DNA from: Corbicula japonica | Taxonomy: Eukaryota > Mollusca > Bivalvia > Venerida > Cyrenidae | Length of the DNA stretch: 64,000 nucleotides | Direction of reading: 5' to 3' | NCBI GenBank assembly: GCA_038501625.1 | Contig: JAZAYU010000262.1 | Coordinates: 496,001-560,000 of the forward strand | Shown here: positions 10,429-22,477 of the stretch, piece after piece | How the letters are laid out: the number at the start of each line of letters is the position of its first letter | Position numbering within the stretch: position 1 is the stretch's first letter | The notes under the pieces: generated by a model | Databases searched by the model: none | Seen by the model: the letters and a program-made list of their open reading frames with translations, nothing else | Told to the model about the DNA's origin: nothing | Made by a program: the position numbers and the translations under genes

Positions 10429-13400
10429 TTAAACCCCTGCCACCGTCGTGCAACCAAAGAGGTAAGCATAATGATCAACTGTAGAAGGGTTAATCACCAG
10501 GCCTGCAGAGCGCTGTAAAATATCATGTTGGTAACCTTTCTTTTTAAATTTACAGATGGTTTTTACGAATAACCGGGAGAAATTAACACTGCCTTTAATC
10601 TTTTTAAGTTTATAAATTAAATCTCCATAAAAAACTGGTTGTGAAATACCTTGTTGCAAAAGTGATTTTAAACTGCATTTGTATTTATGAATTAAATCTG
10701 GGTATCGGCGATAAAACTTGCAAAAGGTTTTCCTTAATTTGTGATACCGATAACCTTGTTTTAAGAGTTTTTCTGTAATGCAAAGATTACGTTCATTGAA
10801 ATCATTAACATTGTTGCAAGCTCTTGAAAAGCGAACAAGCTGTGAGATATAAACCCCATAAGATGTTGCACGGGGAACATCGCCGTCTAAAAACGGAAAA
10901 TTTACTATATTAAAATTAAAATCATCTCTTTTATCATAAATTTTAGTAGTGACATAACCATTTTCAATGGACAGATTTAGATCGAGAAAGTTTGCTTGCT
11001 TTTCTGAAGTGTTCGCTTTGTTAAGTTGTAGTTCTTTGGGATAAATCTTATTAACCAGTAATGGAAAATGGTTATTGTCTATATTTAATAAATCATCAAG
11101 GTACCTCGAGGTGTTGTTAAAAGCTGTAATTATATCATCTTGATGTTCAGTAGAAAGAGATAACATAAAGTCTCTTTCATAACAGTATAAAAACAGATCA
11201 GCAACAAGGGGTGCACAATTAGTACCCATTGGGATGCCTATTACTTGTTTATAAATAGAGGTACCGAATCTAACATAAATATTATCCAGTAAGAAAGTTA
11301 GCGACTCTATAAGGTCTTGACAAGTCCATAATGTATAATTATCATAAGAACCATCTGTAAAAAATGCCCTATGTTCATTACAAGCGATGAAGGTTTTATT
11401 TTCTCTAGCAAACGTTTTTTCAATGAGACTGGTTAGTTTGTCTCTTATTAAATTATGAGGGAGCGAAGTGTATAATGTTGAGAAATCATAAGTAGACAAA
11501 CAGAACGCCCGAAAATTATTTGATTTAAGCTTTTTCAAAACGTCATTTGAATTTTTAATCGACCAAAATAAATTTTTGCCAGAAGTTTCAAAAACCTTAT
11601 CACAATACCTAATTACGTGTTCTTTTATAGCTGTAAGACAAGATGTTAAGAGCACGGATAATTTAGTAGTAGTGCAAGAACTAGAGTTAGCAATAAATCT
11701 TGCTTTATACGGTGTTTTATGCATTTTAGGTAACCAATACATAGTAGGTACTTTGTCTTGTTTCGGCTCAATACTGATTCTAAATTTTGTAATTTGTAGA
11801 GTGTGTGCAGTAACAATATCACTCTCAGATGAAGAAGTCAGTATATAAGCATTAGTGCTGTTCAGTTCTTCAGTTTGAATATTAATATAGTGTATTCGTC
11901 ACACTATAATTACATTATTAGAAGCCTTATCAGCAGGTGTTAAAACAAATCTGTTATGAAAGTCTTGAATTCCTTTTTTCAAATGACGAAAGTTAAAACG
12001 AGGTCGAGGTGGTAATAAAGCAATGTTTCTTTCATAAAATGATATACGGGTGTCAATTATTTTGAATATGTGCTTTTTCCAGTTAGAAAGTGCATTAGGC
12101 TCGGCATGTTCTCTTTTGCACCATTTATTGCAAAATAAGTTCAAAGACTCAGCAATTTCTGCACGGCATGCATTAAAGTCAATTTTGGATGATATTCTAT
12201 ATTTGGGACCTTTAGAAATTAAATTACGAATTCTAGAGTCTTTGATTAAATTAAGATCACCGGTAACAATATGACCGGCAGGCTTATAGCAATATTTAGA
12301 AGTTAAACACTCTCAAGATTTTGGTGTATTTTCAATGATCTGTAAATCCGATGTAATTTTATTGTAATTAAAAATTATATTTCTAGTTGGTTTGTTGTAT
12401 TTATAACAAACCATAGGCGATTCAGTATTCTTAAAATAAATAGGAACAGCCGATTGAACTCTTTTATCTTTAAATATACTAGGAAGGTCAATAAAATCTA
12501 TTCCTTTATTTAAAAAAGAAATTTTAAGGAAATGTCTTTGATGGTCCGATTCCAAGTCAATATGCGGCCTGAGAACATGCCGAGTATAACACTGAATAAG
12601 ACTAGCAACCTCGTAAAATGGATGGGTTCTAATGACGATGTCGTCGGCTTCCTCATCCAGTTTCTGCAGACTTGATATAGAAAGAGAAGCCAACCTAGAT
12701 AGCATAGCGTGTCTGCCAGATTGTTTTAAAATAATATGTAGGTCATGAATAGAACAACGAATACGTGATTTTCTTTTTATGTTTCCATTAGTTCTGCTTC
12801 CGTGCGACCTCGATTTTCTTTTACGTATTTCAAGTAATTCAAAGACGTCATAATCAGGATTTTTAGAAATGTTGCCTTCTTGATAAATATTATCATTTAA
12901 ACCAAGTGGGTAAGGAGTTTGTAATTTTTTAATCCATTTCTGCTCCGAAACGAGCCTGGCCCTGATTTTAAATGCTCTTGAAGCAGTGCTGTCAAATGTA
13001 AGTTTTTCTACTGGTTGAACGGAAATATTTTGTAAACGGTGTCCTGAATGCTTAAAGTGTTGGTATAAAAATGTTTTAAATTTGCTGTTGTTTCGAATTT
13101 TAGAACAATGTTGTCCAAAACGTGTTTTTAAAGGGCGACCTGTTTGTCCCACATATTGAATACCACAGTTATTAGAATTTCAAGTTAAAACGTAAACAAT
13201 ATTATCAGTTCGTCAGTCTATATCATTATTAATGTTAACTGAGAAAGTTCTGCCGTTAACTGTGGATTTAATGATAGAATTACAATTCAAATAATCACAG
13301 CATCTGCACCTCTTAGAATTGCACTTGAAAATAGAAGGATAAGGTCTGCGTCTTCCGTCATTCAATTTATTTGTTGTAGAAATATCATACTTTCGAAGAA

Positions 13401-13641
13401 TAGGCGATTTTAAAGGTGAAAGAGTAATTTTTAAATTGTTTTTAAATAAATTAGTACAATGAACCCTCTGCAGACCTGTCATATTGATAGAGCTTGCCGA
13501 AGATAAATTAATACGTGATAAACGAACCGAAGGCTGCAGACTTTTAAAAGATTTAATTTTATGCGGTGTTTGGACAGAAGACGCAGAAGATAGCCTTATT
13601 GGAGAAAGATTGATTTTCAATATTTTATTTTGTGCTGCCAT
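10429..13641 (-). CDS. Naiad selenoprotein: GIY-YIG endonuclease + CxC linker + reverse transcriptase (unit A)
   Basis: The frame runs from ATG (13641) to TAA (10429), 1070 residues, if four TGA codons are read as Sec at residues 143, 154, 443 and 581. Residues 143-235 hold the endonuclease: VYVLT and QYVGQTGR (GIY and YIG motifs), Arg174, Glu233, and a CCHH-type finger in which Sec154 stands for the first Cys, with Cys159 and probably His195/His201. Residues 250-440 form a basic linker. Residues 443-445 are Sec-Glu-Cys, the clade's CxC motif with its first Cys replaced. The RT follows: KGPKYR, ADKASNNVIIV then Sec581, YWLPKMHK, motif A with Asp719, motif B GIPMGTNCAP (802-811), motif C YLDD (847-850), then thumb. 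The protein should copy element RNA and prime at nicked DNA. An in-frame stop lies 12 codons before the ATG, supporting this start. The alternative, a nonsense-ridden pseudogene, fits poorly: all four stops are TGA, there is no frameshift and a SECIS follows. Confidence 0.9.
11899..11901 (-). other. In-frame UGA, predicted Sec581 in RT fingers (unit A)
   Basis: TGA directly after ADKASNNVIIV and before RIHYINIQ; relatives usually have Cys after this strand (DKA.NNvvvVC). Copies at 16089..16091 and 20279..20281. Confidence 0.85.
12313..12315 (-). other. In-frame UGA, predicted Sec443 in the CxC motif (unit A)
   Basis: TGA between ENTPKS and ECLTSKYCY gives Sec-Glu-Cys at the position of the clade-defining CxC linker motif, just before GHIVTGDL and KGPKYR. 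Copies at 16503..16505 and 20693..20695. Confidence 0.87.
13180..13182 (-). other. In-frame UGA, predicted Sec154 in the endonuclease CCHH finger (unit A)
   Basis: TGA between YVLT and NSNNCGIQYVGQT, the place of the first Cys in the usual LITCxxC.xxYVGQT block. A zinc-coordinating selenolate would be unusual. Copies at 17370..17372 and 21560..21562. Confidence 0.85.
13213..13215 (-). other. In-frame UGA, predicted Sec143 (unit A)
   Basis: TGA between ...NINNDID and RTDNIVYVLT. Penelope-like endonucleases usually have a Cys just before this strand. Copies in the other units: 17403..17405 and 21593..21595. Confidence 0.82.
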
Positions 13642-14097
13642 AATGAAATATGTAGAAAGAATACCATTATATGATCAGCGACTTTAGGTTGCATTGAATT
13701 TCTCAAGTGACGTCACAACGTAATACGTGTATAGACAGTAAAGCGCGCTAAACACTATATTCTATAAATAGCACGCTGATCAATGTCCATAAATATTAAC
13801 GTCCTGAATCACTGATCCCAAAGGAATGGGACTGTAAAAAGAGTACTAAAATACACCAAAATGACCAATTCTGGTTCCAGAAAGCGTATAATAATAAATC
13901 AATTTAAACGCAACAGAAAGTCGGTGAAAATATAACCTTCAATGTGGTATATAATAGTAAATGAGTGAGTGGGGAGGGGGTGTGGAAAGTGAATGTCAAA
14001 TGCAGTCCCTGAGGGATGAAAAGATAACAGTATTGAATGTAAGTACGGGGAGACGTTTTACGGCCGCCACACAGCACATACACAACTACTGTGATTA
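13642..14097 (-). other. Naiad 5' UTR (unit A)
   Basis: 456 bases between the unit boundary at 14097/14098 and the ATG. An in-frame TGA lies 12 codons upstream of the ATG. It contains T/C-rich tracts and no ORF that I trust. The internal promoter probably lies here or in the preceding pseudo-LTR copy, but I cannot point to it. Confidence 0.6.
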
Positions 14098-14566
14098 TAA
14101 AAAGGTGAAATATGCATATCAGGAATCGCCACATTCAGAAAAAACAGCCTCCCCACACAGTCAAGAAGAAGAGAGGGGGAGAGAGCATGGTTAATAAAAT
14201 AATCAGTTTCAAAAAAGACACCACTAACAATAAACAAAAATGAGAACCCGAGGGGTTACCGCCTTGGAACGGTCAGTGGCAAATCAAATTGCCACTGGGG
14301 GTTTAAACCAGGTTCTAGGGTGCACCAACCTCACACTTGCCCCAACAGGTTCTCATATCACAAAACAAGTACAAGTTGTCTTGGTGAAAAGACTCCAACC
14401 CACTTATCTGCTTAACAATGTTGCATGCAAAAGCACACAAACATATAAAACATAAGAAGCTAAGAGCATTGCAAAGCCGAAAGGGGTACTCAATGATCTT
14501 ACCGAGACCAGAGCTCCTGGAGTAAAATCAGCAAGAACACGATGACAGGGATAAAAGAAACAAATC

Positions 14567-14618
14567 GAGTTTCTAGGTTCTTTTAAGAAAAGATTTCCCC
14601 AATAACCTTCATAAACTC
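14567..14618 (-). promoter_or_regulatory. SECIS element (unit B)
   Basis: Same stem-loop as in unit A: GAGTTT/AAACTC helix, ATGA/AGA core, AAA apical loop, immediately after the TAA. Confidence 0.85.
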
Positions 14619-17600
14619 TTAAACCCCTGCCACCGTCGTGCAACCAAAGAGGTAAGCATAATGATCAACTGTAGAAGGGTTAATCACCAGGCCTGCAGAG
14701 CGCTGTAAAATATCATGTTGGTAACCTTTCTTTTTAAATTTACAGATGGTTTTTACGAATAACCGGGAGAAATTAACACTGCCTTTAATCTTTTTAAGTT
14801 TATAAATTAAATCTCCATAAAAAACTGGTTGTGAAATACCTTGTTGCAAAAGTGATTTTAAACTGCATTTGTATTTATGAATTAAATCTGGGTATCGGCG
14901 ATAAAACTTGCAAAAGGTTTTCCTTAATTTGTGATACCGATAACCTTGTTTTAAGAGTTTTTCTGTAATGCAAAGATTACGTTCATTGAAATCATTAACA
15001 TTGTTGCAAGCTCTTGAAAAGCGAACAAGCTGTGAGATATAAACCCCATAAGATGTTGCACGGGGAACATCGCCGTCTAAAAACGGAAAATTTACTATAT
15101 TAAAATTAAAATCATCTCTTTTATCATAAATTTTAGTAGTGACATAACCATTTTCAATGGACAGATTTAGATCGAGAAAGTTTGCTTGCTTTTCTGAAGT
15201 GTTCGCTTTGTTAAGTTGTAGTTCTTTGGGATAAATCTTATTAACCAGTAATGGAAAATGGTTATTGTCTATATTTAATAAATCATCAAGGTACCTCGAG
15301 GTGTTGTTAAAAGCTGTAATTATATCATCTTGATGTTCAGTAGAAAGAGATAACATAAAGTCTCTTTCATAACAGTATAAAAACAGATCAGCAACAAGGG
15401 GTGCACAATTAGTACCCATTGGGATGCCTATTACTTGTTTATAAATAGAGGTACCGAATCTAACATAAATATTATCCAGTAAGAAAGTTAGCGACTCTAT
15501 AAGGTCTTGACAAGTCCATAATGTATAATTATCATAAGAACCATCTGTAAAAAATGCCCTATGTTCATTACAAGCGATGAAGGTTTTATTTTCTCTAGCA
15601 AACGTTTTTTCAATGAGACTGGTTAGTTTGTCTCTTATTAAATTATGAGGGAGCGAAGTGTATAATGTTGAGAAATCATAAGTAGACAAACAGAACGCCC
15701 GAAAATTATTTGATTTAAGCTTTTTCAAAACGTCATTTGAATTTTTAATCGACCAAAATAAATTTTTGCCAGAAGTTTCAAAAACCTTATCACAATACCT
15801 AATTACGTGTTCTTTTATAGCTGTAAGACAAGATGTTAAGAGCACGGATAATTTAGTAGTAGTGCAAGAACTAGAGTTAGCAATAAATCTTGCTTTATAC
15901 GGTGTTTTATGCATTTTAGGTAACCAATACATAGTAGGTACTTTGTCTTGTTTCGGCTCAATACTGATTCTAAATTTTGTAATTTGTAGAGTGTGTGCAG
16001 TAACAATATCACTCTCAGATGAAGAAGTCAGTATATAAGCATTAGTGCTGTTCAGTTCTTCAGTTTGAATATTAATATAGTGTATTCGTCACACTATAAT
16101 TACATTATTAGAAGCCTTATCAGCAGGTGTTAAAACAAATCTGTTATGAAAGTCTTGAATTCCTTTTTTCAAATGACGAAAGTTAAAACGAGGTCGAGGT
16201 GGTAATAAAGCAATGTTTCTTTCATAAAATGATATACGGGTGTCAATTATTTTGAATATGTGCTTTTTCCAGTTAGAAAGTGCATTAGGCTCGGCATGTT
16301 CTCTTTTGCACCATTTATTGCAAAATAAGTTCAAAGACTCAGCAATTTCTGCACGGCATGCATTAAAGTCAATTTTGGATGATATTCTATATTTGGGACC
16401 TTTAGAAATTAAATTACGAATTCTAGAGTCTTTGATTAAATTAAGATCACCGGTAACAATATGACCGGCAGGCTTATAGCAATATTTAGAAGTTAAACAC
16501 TCTCAAGATTTTGGTGTATTTTCAATGATCTGTAAATCCGATGTAATTTTATTGTAATTAAAAATTATATTTCTAGTTGGTTTGTTGTATTTATAACAAA
16601 CCATAGGCGATTCAGTATTCTTAAAATAAATAGGAACAGCCGATTGAACTCTTTTATCTTTAAATATACTAGGAAGGTCAATAAAATCTATTCCTTTATT
16701 TAAAAAAGAAATTTTAAGGAAATGTCTTTGATGGTCCGATTCCAAGTCAATATGCGGCCTGAGAACATGCCGAGTATAACACTGAATAAGACTAGCAACC
16801 TCGTAAAATGGATGGGTTCTAATGACGATGTCGTCGGCTTCCTCATCCAGTTTCTGCAGACTTGATATAGAAAGAGAAGCCAACCTAGATAGCATAGCGT
16901 GTCTGCCAGATTGTTTTAAAATAATATGTAGGTCATGAATAGAACAACGAATACGTGATTTTCTTTTTATGTTTCCATTAGTTCTGCTTCCGTGCGACCT
17001 CGATTTTCTTTTACGTATTTCAAGTAATTCAAAGACGTCATAATCAGGATTTTTAGAAATGTTGCCTTCTTGATAAATATTATCATTTAAACCAAGTGGG
17101 TAAGGAGTTTGTAATTTTTTAATCCATTTCTGCTCCGAAACGAGCCTGGCCCTGATTTTAAATGCTCTTGAAGCAGTGCTGTCAAATGTAAGTTTTTCTA
17201 CTGGTTGAACGGAAATATTTTGTAAACGGTGTCCTGAATGCTTAAAGTGTTGGTATAAAAATGTTTTAAATTTGCTGTTGTTTCGAATTTTAGAACAATG
17301 TTGTCCAAAACGTGTTTTTAAAGGGCGACCTGTTTGTCCCACATATTGAATACCACAGTTATTAGAATTTCAAGTTAAAACGTAAACAATATTATCAGTT
17401 CGTCAGTCTATATCATTATTAATGTTAACTGAGAAAGTTCTGCCGTTAACTGTGGATTTAATGATAGAATTACAATTCAAATAATCACAGCATCTGCACC
17501 TCTTAGAATTGCACTTGAAAATAGAAGGATAAGGTCTGCGTCTTCCGTCATTCAATTTATTTGTTGTAGAAATATCATACTTTCGAAGAATAGGCGATTT

Positions 17601-17831
17601 TAAAGGTGAAAGAGTAATTTTTAAATTGTTTTTAAATAAATTAGTACAATGAACCCTCTGCAGACCTGTCATATTGATAGAGCTTGCCGAAGATAAATTA
17701 ATACGTGATAAACGAACCGAAGGCTGCAGACTTTTAAAAGATTTAATTTTATGCGGTGTTTGGACAGAAGACGCAGAAGATAGCCTTATTGGAGAAAGAT
17801 TGATTTTCAATATTTTATTTTGTGCTGCCAT
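14619..17831 (-). CDS. Naiad selenoprotein, unit B
   Basis: Identical in translation to the unit A protein: 1070 residues, ATG at 17831, TAA at 14619, four UGA (Sec) codons at 17403, 17370, 16503 and 16089. The endonuclease finger, CxC motif and YLDD catalytic motif are unchanged. It has its own SECIS and 5' UTR, so it is potentially independently active. The lack of any difference from units A and C points to very recent amplification, or to an assembly effect. Confidence 0.9.
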
Positions 17832-18756
17832 AATGAAATATGTAGAAAGAATACCATTATATGATCAGCGACTTTAGGTTGCATTGAATTTCTCAAGTGA
17901 CGTCACAACGTAATACGTGTATAGACAGTAAAGCGCGCTAAACACTATATTCTATAAATAGCACGCTGATCAATGTCCATAAATATTAACGTCCTGAATC
18001 ACTGATCCCAAAGGAATGGGACTGTAAAAAGAGTACTAAAATACACCAAAATGACCAATTCTGGTTCCAGAAAGCGTATAATAATAAATCAATTTAAACG
18101 CAACAGAAAGTCGGTGAAAATATAACCTTCAATGTGGTATATAATAGTAAATGAGTGAGTGGGGAGGGGGTGTGGAAAGTGAATGTCAAATGCAGTCCCT
18201 GAGGGATGAAAAGATAACAGTATTGAATGTAAGTACGGGGAGACGTTTTACGGCCGCCACACAGCACATACACAACTACTGTGATTATAAAAAGGTGAAA
18301 TATGCATATCAGGAATCGCCACATTCAGAAAAAACAGCCTCCCCACACAGTCAAGAAGAAGAGAGGGGGAGAGAGCATGGTTAATAAAATAATCAGTTTC
18401 AAAAAAGACACCACTAACAATAAACAAAAATGAGAACCCGAGGGGTTACCGCCTTGGAACGGTCAGTGGCAAATCAAATTGCCACTGGGGGTTTAAACCA
18501 GGTTCTAGGGTGCACCAACCTCACACTTGCCCCAACAGGTTCTCATATCACAAAACAAGTACAAGTTGTCTTGGTGAAAAGACTCCAACCCACTTATCTG
18601 CTTAACAATGTTGCATGCAAAAGCACACAAACATATAAAACATAAGAAGCTAAGAGCATTGCAAAGCCGAAAGGGGTACTCAATGATCTTACCGAGACCA
18701 GAGCTCCTGGAGTAAAATCAGCAAGAACACGATGACAGGGATAAAAGAAACAAATC

Positions 18757-18808
18757 GAGTTTCTAGGTTCTTTTAAGAAAAGATTTCCCCAATAACCTTC
18801 ATAAACTC
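18757..18808 (-). promoter_or_regulatory. SECIS element (unit C)
   Basis: Same structure and same distance from the stop codon as in units A and B. Confidence 0.85.
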
Positions 18809-21800
18809 TTAAACCCCTGCCACCGTCGTGCAACCAAAGAGGTAAGCATAATGATCAACTGTAGAAGGGTTAATCACCAGGCCTGCAGAGCGCTGTAAAA
18901 TATCATGTTGGTAACCTTTCTTTTTAAATTTACAGATGGTTTTTACGAATAACCGGGAGAAATTAACACTGCCTTTAATCTTTTTAAGTTTATAAATTAA
19001 ATCTCCATAAAAAACTGGTTGTGAAATACCTTGTTGCAAAAGTGATTTTAAACTGCATTTGTATTTATGAATTAAATCTGGGTATCGGCGATAAAACTTG
19101 CAAAAGGTTTTCCTTAATTTGTGATACCGATAACCTTGTTTTAAGAGTTTTTCTGTAATGCAAAGATTACGTTCATTGAAATCATTAACATTGTTGCAAG
19201 CTCTTGAAAAGCGAACAAGCTGTGAGATATAAACCCCATAAGATGTTGCACGGGGAACATCGCCGTCTAAAAACGGAAAATTTACTATATTAAAATTAAA
19301 ATCATCTCTTTTATCATAAATTTTAGTAGTGACATAACCATTTTCAATGGACAGATTTAGATCGAGAAAGTTTGCTTGCTTTTCTGAAGTGTTCGCTTTG
19401 TTAAGTTGTAGTTCTTTGGGATAAATCTTATTAACCAGTAATGGAAAATGGTTATTGTCTATATTTAATAAATCATCAAGGTACCTCGAGGTGTTGTTAA
19501 AAGCTGTAATTATATCATCTTGATGTTCAGTAGAAAGAGATAACATAAAGTCTCTTTCATAACAGTATAAAAACAGATCAGCAACAAGGGGTGCACAATT
19601 AGTACCCATTGGGATGCCTATTACTTGTTTATAAATAGAGGTACCGAATCTAACATAAATATTATCCAGTAAGAAAGTTAGCGACTCTATAAGGTCTTGA
19701 CAAGTCCATAATGTATAATTATCATAAGAACCATCTGTAAAAAATGCCCTATGTTCATTACAAGCGATGAAGGTTTTATTTTCTCTAGCAAACGTTTTTT
19801 CAATGAGACTGGTTAGTTTGTCTCTTATTAAATTATGAGGGAGCGAAGTGTATAATGTTGAGAAATCATAAGTAGACAAACAGAACGCCCGAAAATTATT
19901 TGATTTAAGCTTTTTCAAAACGTCATTTGAATTTTTAATCGACCAAAATAAATTTTTGCCAGAAGTTTCAAAAACCTTATCACAATACCTAATTACGTGT
20001 TCTTTTATAGCTGTAAGACAAGATGTTAAGAGCACGGATAATTTAGTAGTAGTGCAAGAACTAGAGTTAGCAATAAATCTTGCTTTATACGGTGTTTTAT
20101 GCATTTTAGGTAACCAATACATAGTAGGTACTTTGTCTTGTTTCGGCTCAATACTGATTCTAAATTTTGTAATTTGTAGAGTGTGTGCAGTAACAATATC
20201 ACTCTCAGATGAAGAAGTCAGTATATAAGCATTAGTGCTGTTCAGTTCTTCAGTTTGAATATTAATATAGTGTATTCGTCACACTATAATTACATTATTA
20301 GAAGCCTTATCAGCAGGTGTTAAAACAAATCTGTTATGAAAGTCTTGAATTCCTTTTTTCAAATGACGAAAGTTAAAACGAGGTCGAGGTGGTAATAAAG
20401 CAATGTTTCTTTCATAAAATGATATACGGGTGTCAATTATTTTGAATATGTGCTTTTTCCAGTTAGAAAGTGCATTAGGCTCGGCATGTTCTCTTTTGCA
20501 CCATTTATTGCAAAATAAGTTCAAAGACTCAGCAATTTCTGCACGGCATGCATTAAAGTCAATTTTGGATGATATTCTATATTTGGGACCTTTAGAAATT
20601 AAATTACGAATTCTAGAGTCTTTGATTAAATTAAGATCACCGGTAACAATATGACCGGCAGGCTTATAGCAATATTTAGAAGTTAAACACTCTCAAGATT
20701 TTGGTGTATTTTCAATGATCTGTAAATCCGATGTAATTTTATTGTAATTAAAAATTATATTTCTAGTTGGTTTGTTGTATTTATAACAAACCATAGGCGA
20801 TTCAGTATTCTTAAAATAAATAGGAACAGCCGATTGAACTCTTTTATCTTTAAATATACTAGGAAGGTCAATAAAATCTATTCCTTTATTTAAAAAAGAA
20901 ATTTTAAGGAAATGTCTTTGATGGTCCGATTCCAAGTCAATATGCGGCCTGAGAACATGCCGAGTATAACACTGAATAAGACTAGCAACCTCGTAAAATG
21001 GATGGGTTCTAATGACGATGTCGTCGGCTTCCTCATCCAGTTTCTGCAGACTTGATATAGAAAGAGAAGCCAACCTAGATAGCATAGCGTGTCTGCCAGA
21101 TTGTTTTAAAATAATATGTAGGTCATGAATAGAACAACGAATACGTGATTTTCTTTTTATGTTTCCATTAGTTCTGCTTCCGTGCGACCTCGATTTTCTT
21201 TTACGTATTTCAAGTAATTCAAAGACGTCATAATCAGGATTTTTAGAAATGTTGCCTTCTTGATAAATATTATCATTTAAACCAAGTGGGTAAGGAGTTT
21301 GTAATTTTTTAATCCATTTCTGCTCCGAAACGAGCCTGGCCCTGATTTTAAATGCTCTTGAAGCAGTGCTGTCAAATGTAAGTTTTTCTACTGGTTGAAC
21401 GGAAATATTTTGTAAACGGTGTCCTGAATGCTTAAAGTGTTGGTATAAAAATGTTTTAAATTTGCTGTTGTTTCGAATTTTAGAACAATGTTGTCCAAAA
21501 CGTGTTTTTAAAGGGCGACCTGTTTGTCCCACATATTGAATACCACAGTTATTAGAATTTCAAGTTAAAACGTAAACAATATTATCAGTTCGTCAGTCTA
21601 TATCATTATTAATGTTAACTGAGAAAGTTCTGCCGTTAACTGTGGATTTAATGATAGAATTACAATTCAAATAATCACAGCATCTGCACCTCTTAGAATT
21701 GCACTTGAAAATAGAAGGATAAGGTCTGCGTCTTCCGTCATTCAATTTATTTGTTGTAGAAATATCATACTTTCGAAGAATAGGCGATTTTAAAGGTGAA

Positions 21801-22021
21801 AGAGTAATTTTTAAATTGTTTTTAAATAAATTAGTACAATGAACCCTCTGCAGACCTGTCATATTGATAGAGCTTGCCGAAGATAAATTAATACGTGATA
21901 AACGAACCGAAGGCTGCAGACTTTTAAAAGATTTAATTTTATGCGGTGTTTGGACAGAAGACGCAGAAGATAGCCTTATTGGAGAAAGATTGATTTTCAA
22001 TATTTTATTTTGTGCTGCCAT
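18809..22021 (-). CDS. Naiad selenoprotein, unit C (5'-most)
   Basis: Third identical copy: ATG at 22021, TAA at 18809, UGA (Sec) codons at 21593, 21560, 20693 and 20279. This unit directly follows the 220-base pseudo-LTR, the position a promoter-bearing partial copy would drive, so it is the best candidate for the expressed copy (inference). No truncation or frameshift is seen. Confidence 0.9.
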
Positions 22022-22477
22022 AATGAAATATGTAGAAAGAATACCATTATATGATCAGCGACTTTAGGTTGCATTGAATTTCTCAAGTGACGTCACAACG
22101 TAATACGTGTATAGACAGTAAAGCGCGCTAAACACTATATTCTATAAATAGCACGCTGATCAATGTCCATAAATATTAACGTCCTGAATCACTGATCCCA
22201 AAGGAATGGGACTGTAAAAAGAGTACTAAAATACACCAAAATGACCAATTCTGGTTCCAGAAAGCGTATAATAATAAATCAATTTAAACGCAACAGAAAG
22301 TCGGTGAAAATATAACCTTCAATGTGGTATATAATAGTAAATGAGTGAGTGGGGAGGGGGTGTGGAAAGTGAATGTCAAATGCAGTCCCTGAGGGATGAA
22401 AAGATAACAGTATTGAATGTAAGTACGGGGAGACGTTTTACGGCCGCCACACAGCACATACACAACTACTGTGATTA

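Noticed and set aside
10050..12274. Plus-strand open frames inside the Naiad units (and their +4190 and +8380 copies)
   Set aside because: They are antisense shadows of the minus-strand coding and UTR sequence, without domains.
10429..13641. Naiad ORF as a pseudogene broken by four nonsense codons
   Set aside because: All four stops are TGA, each at an expected Cys position, with no frameshift, a TAA end, intact catalytic motifs, three identical copies and a SECIS after the stop.
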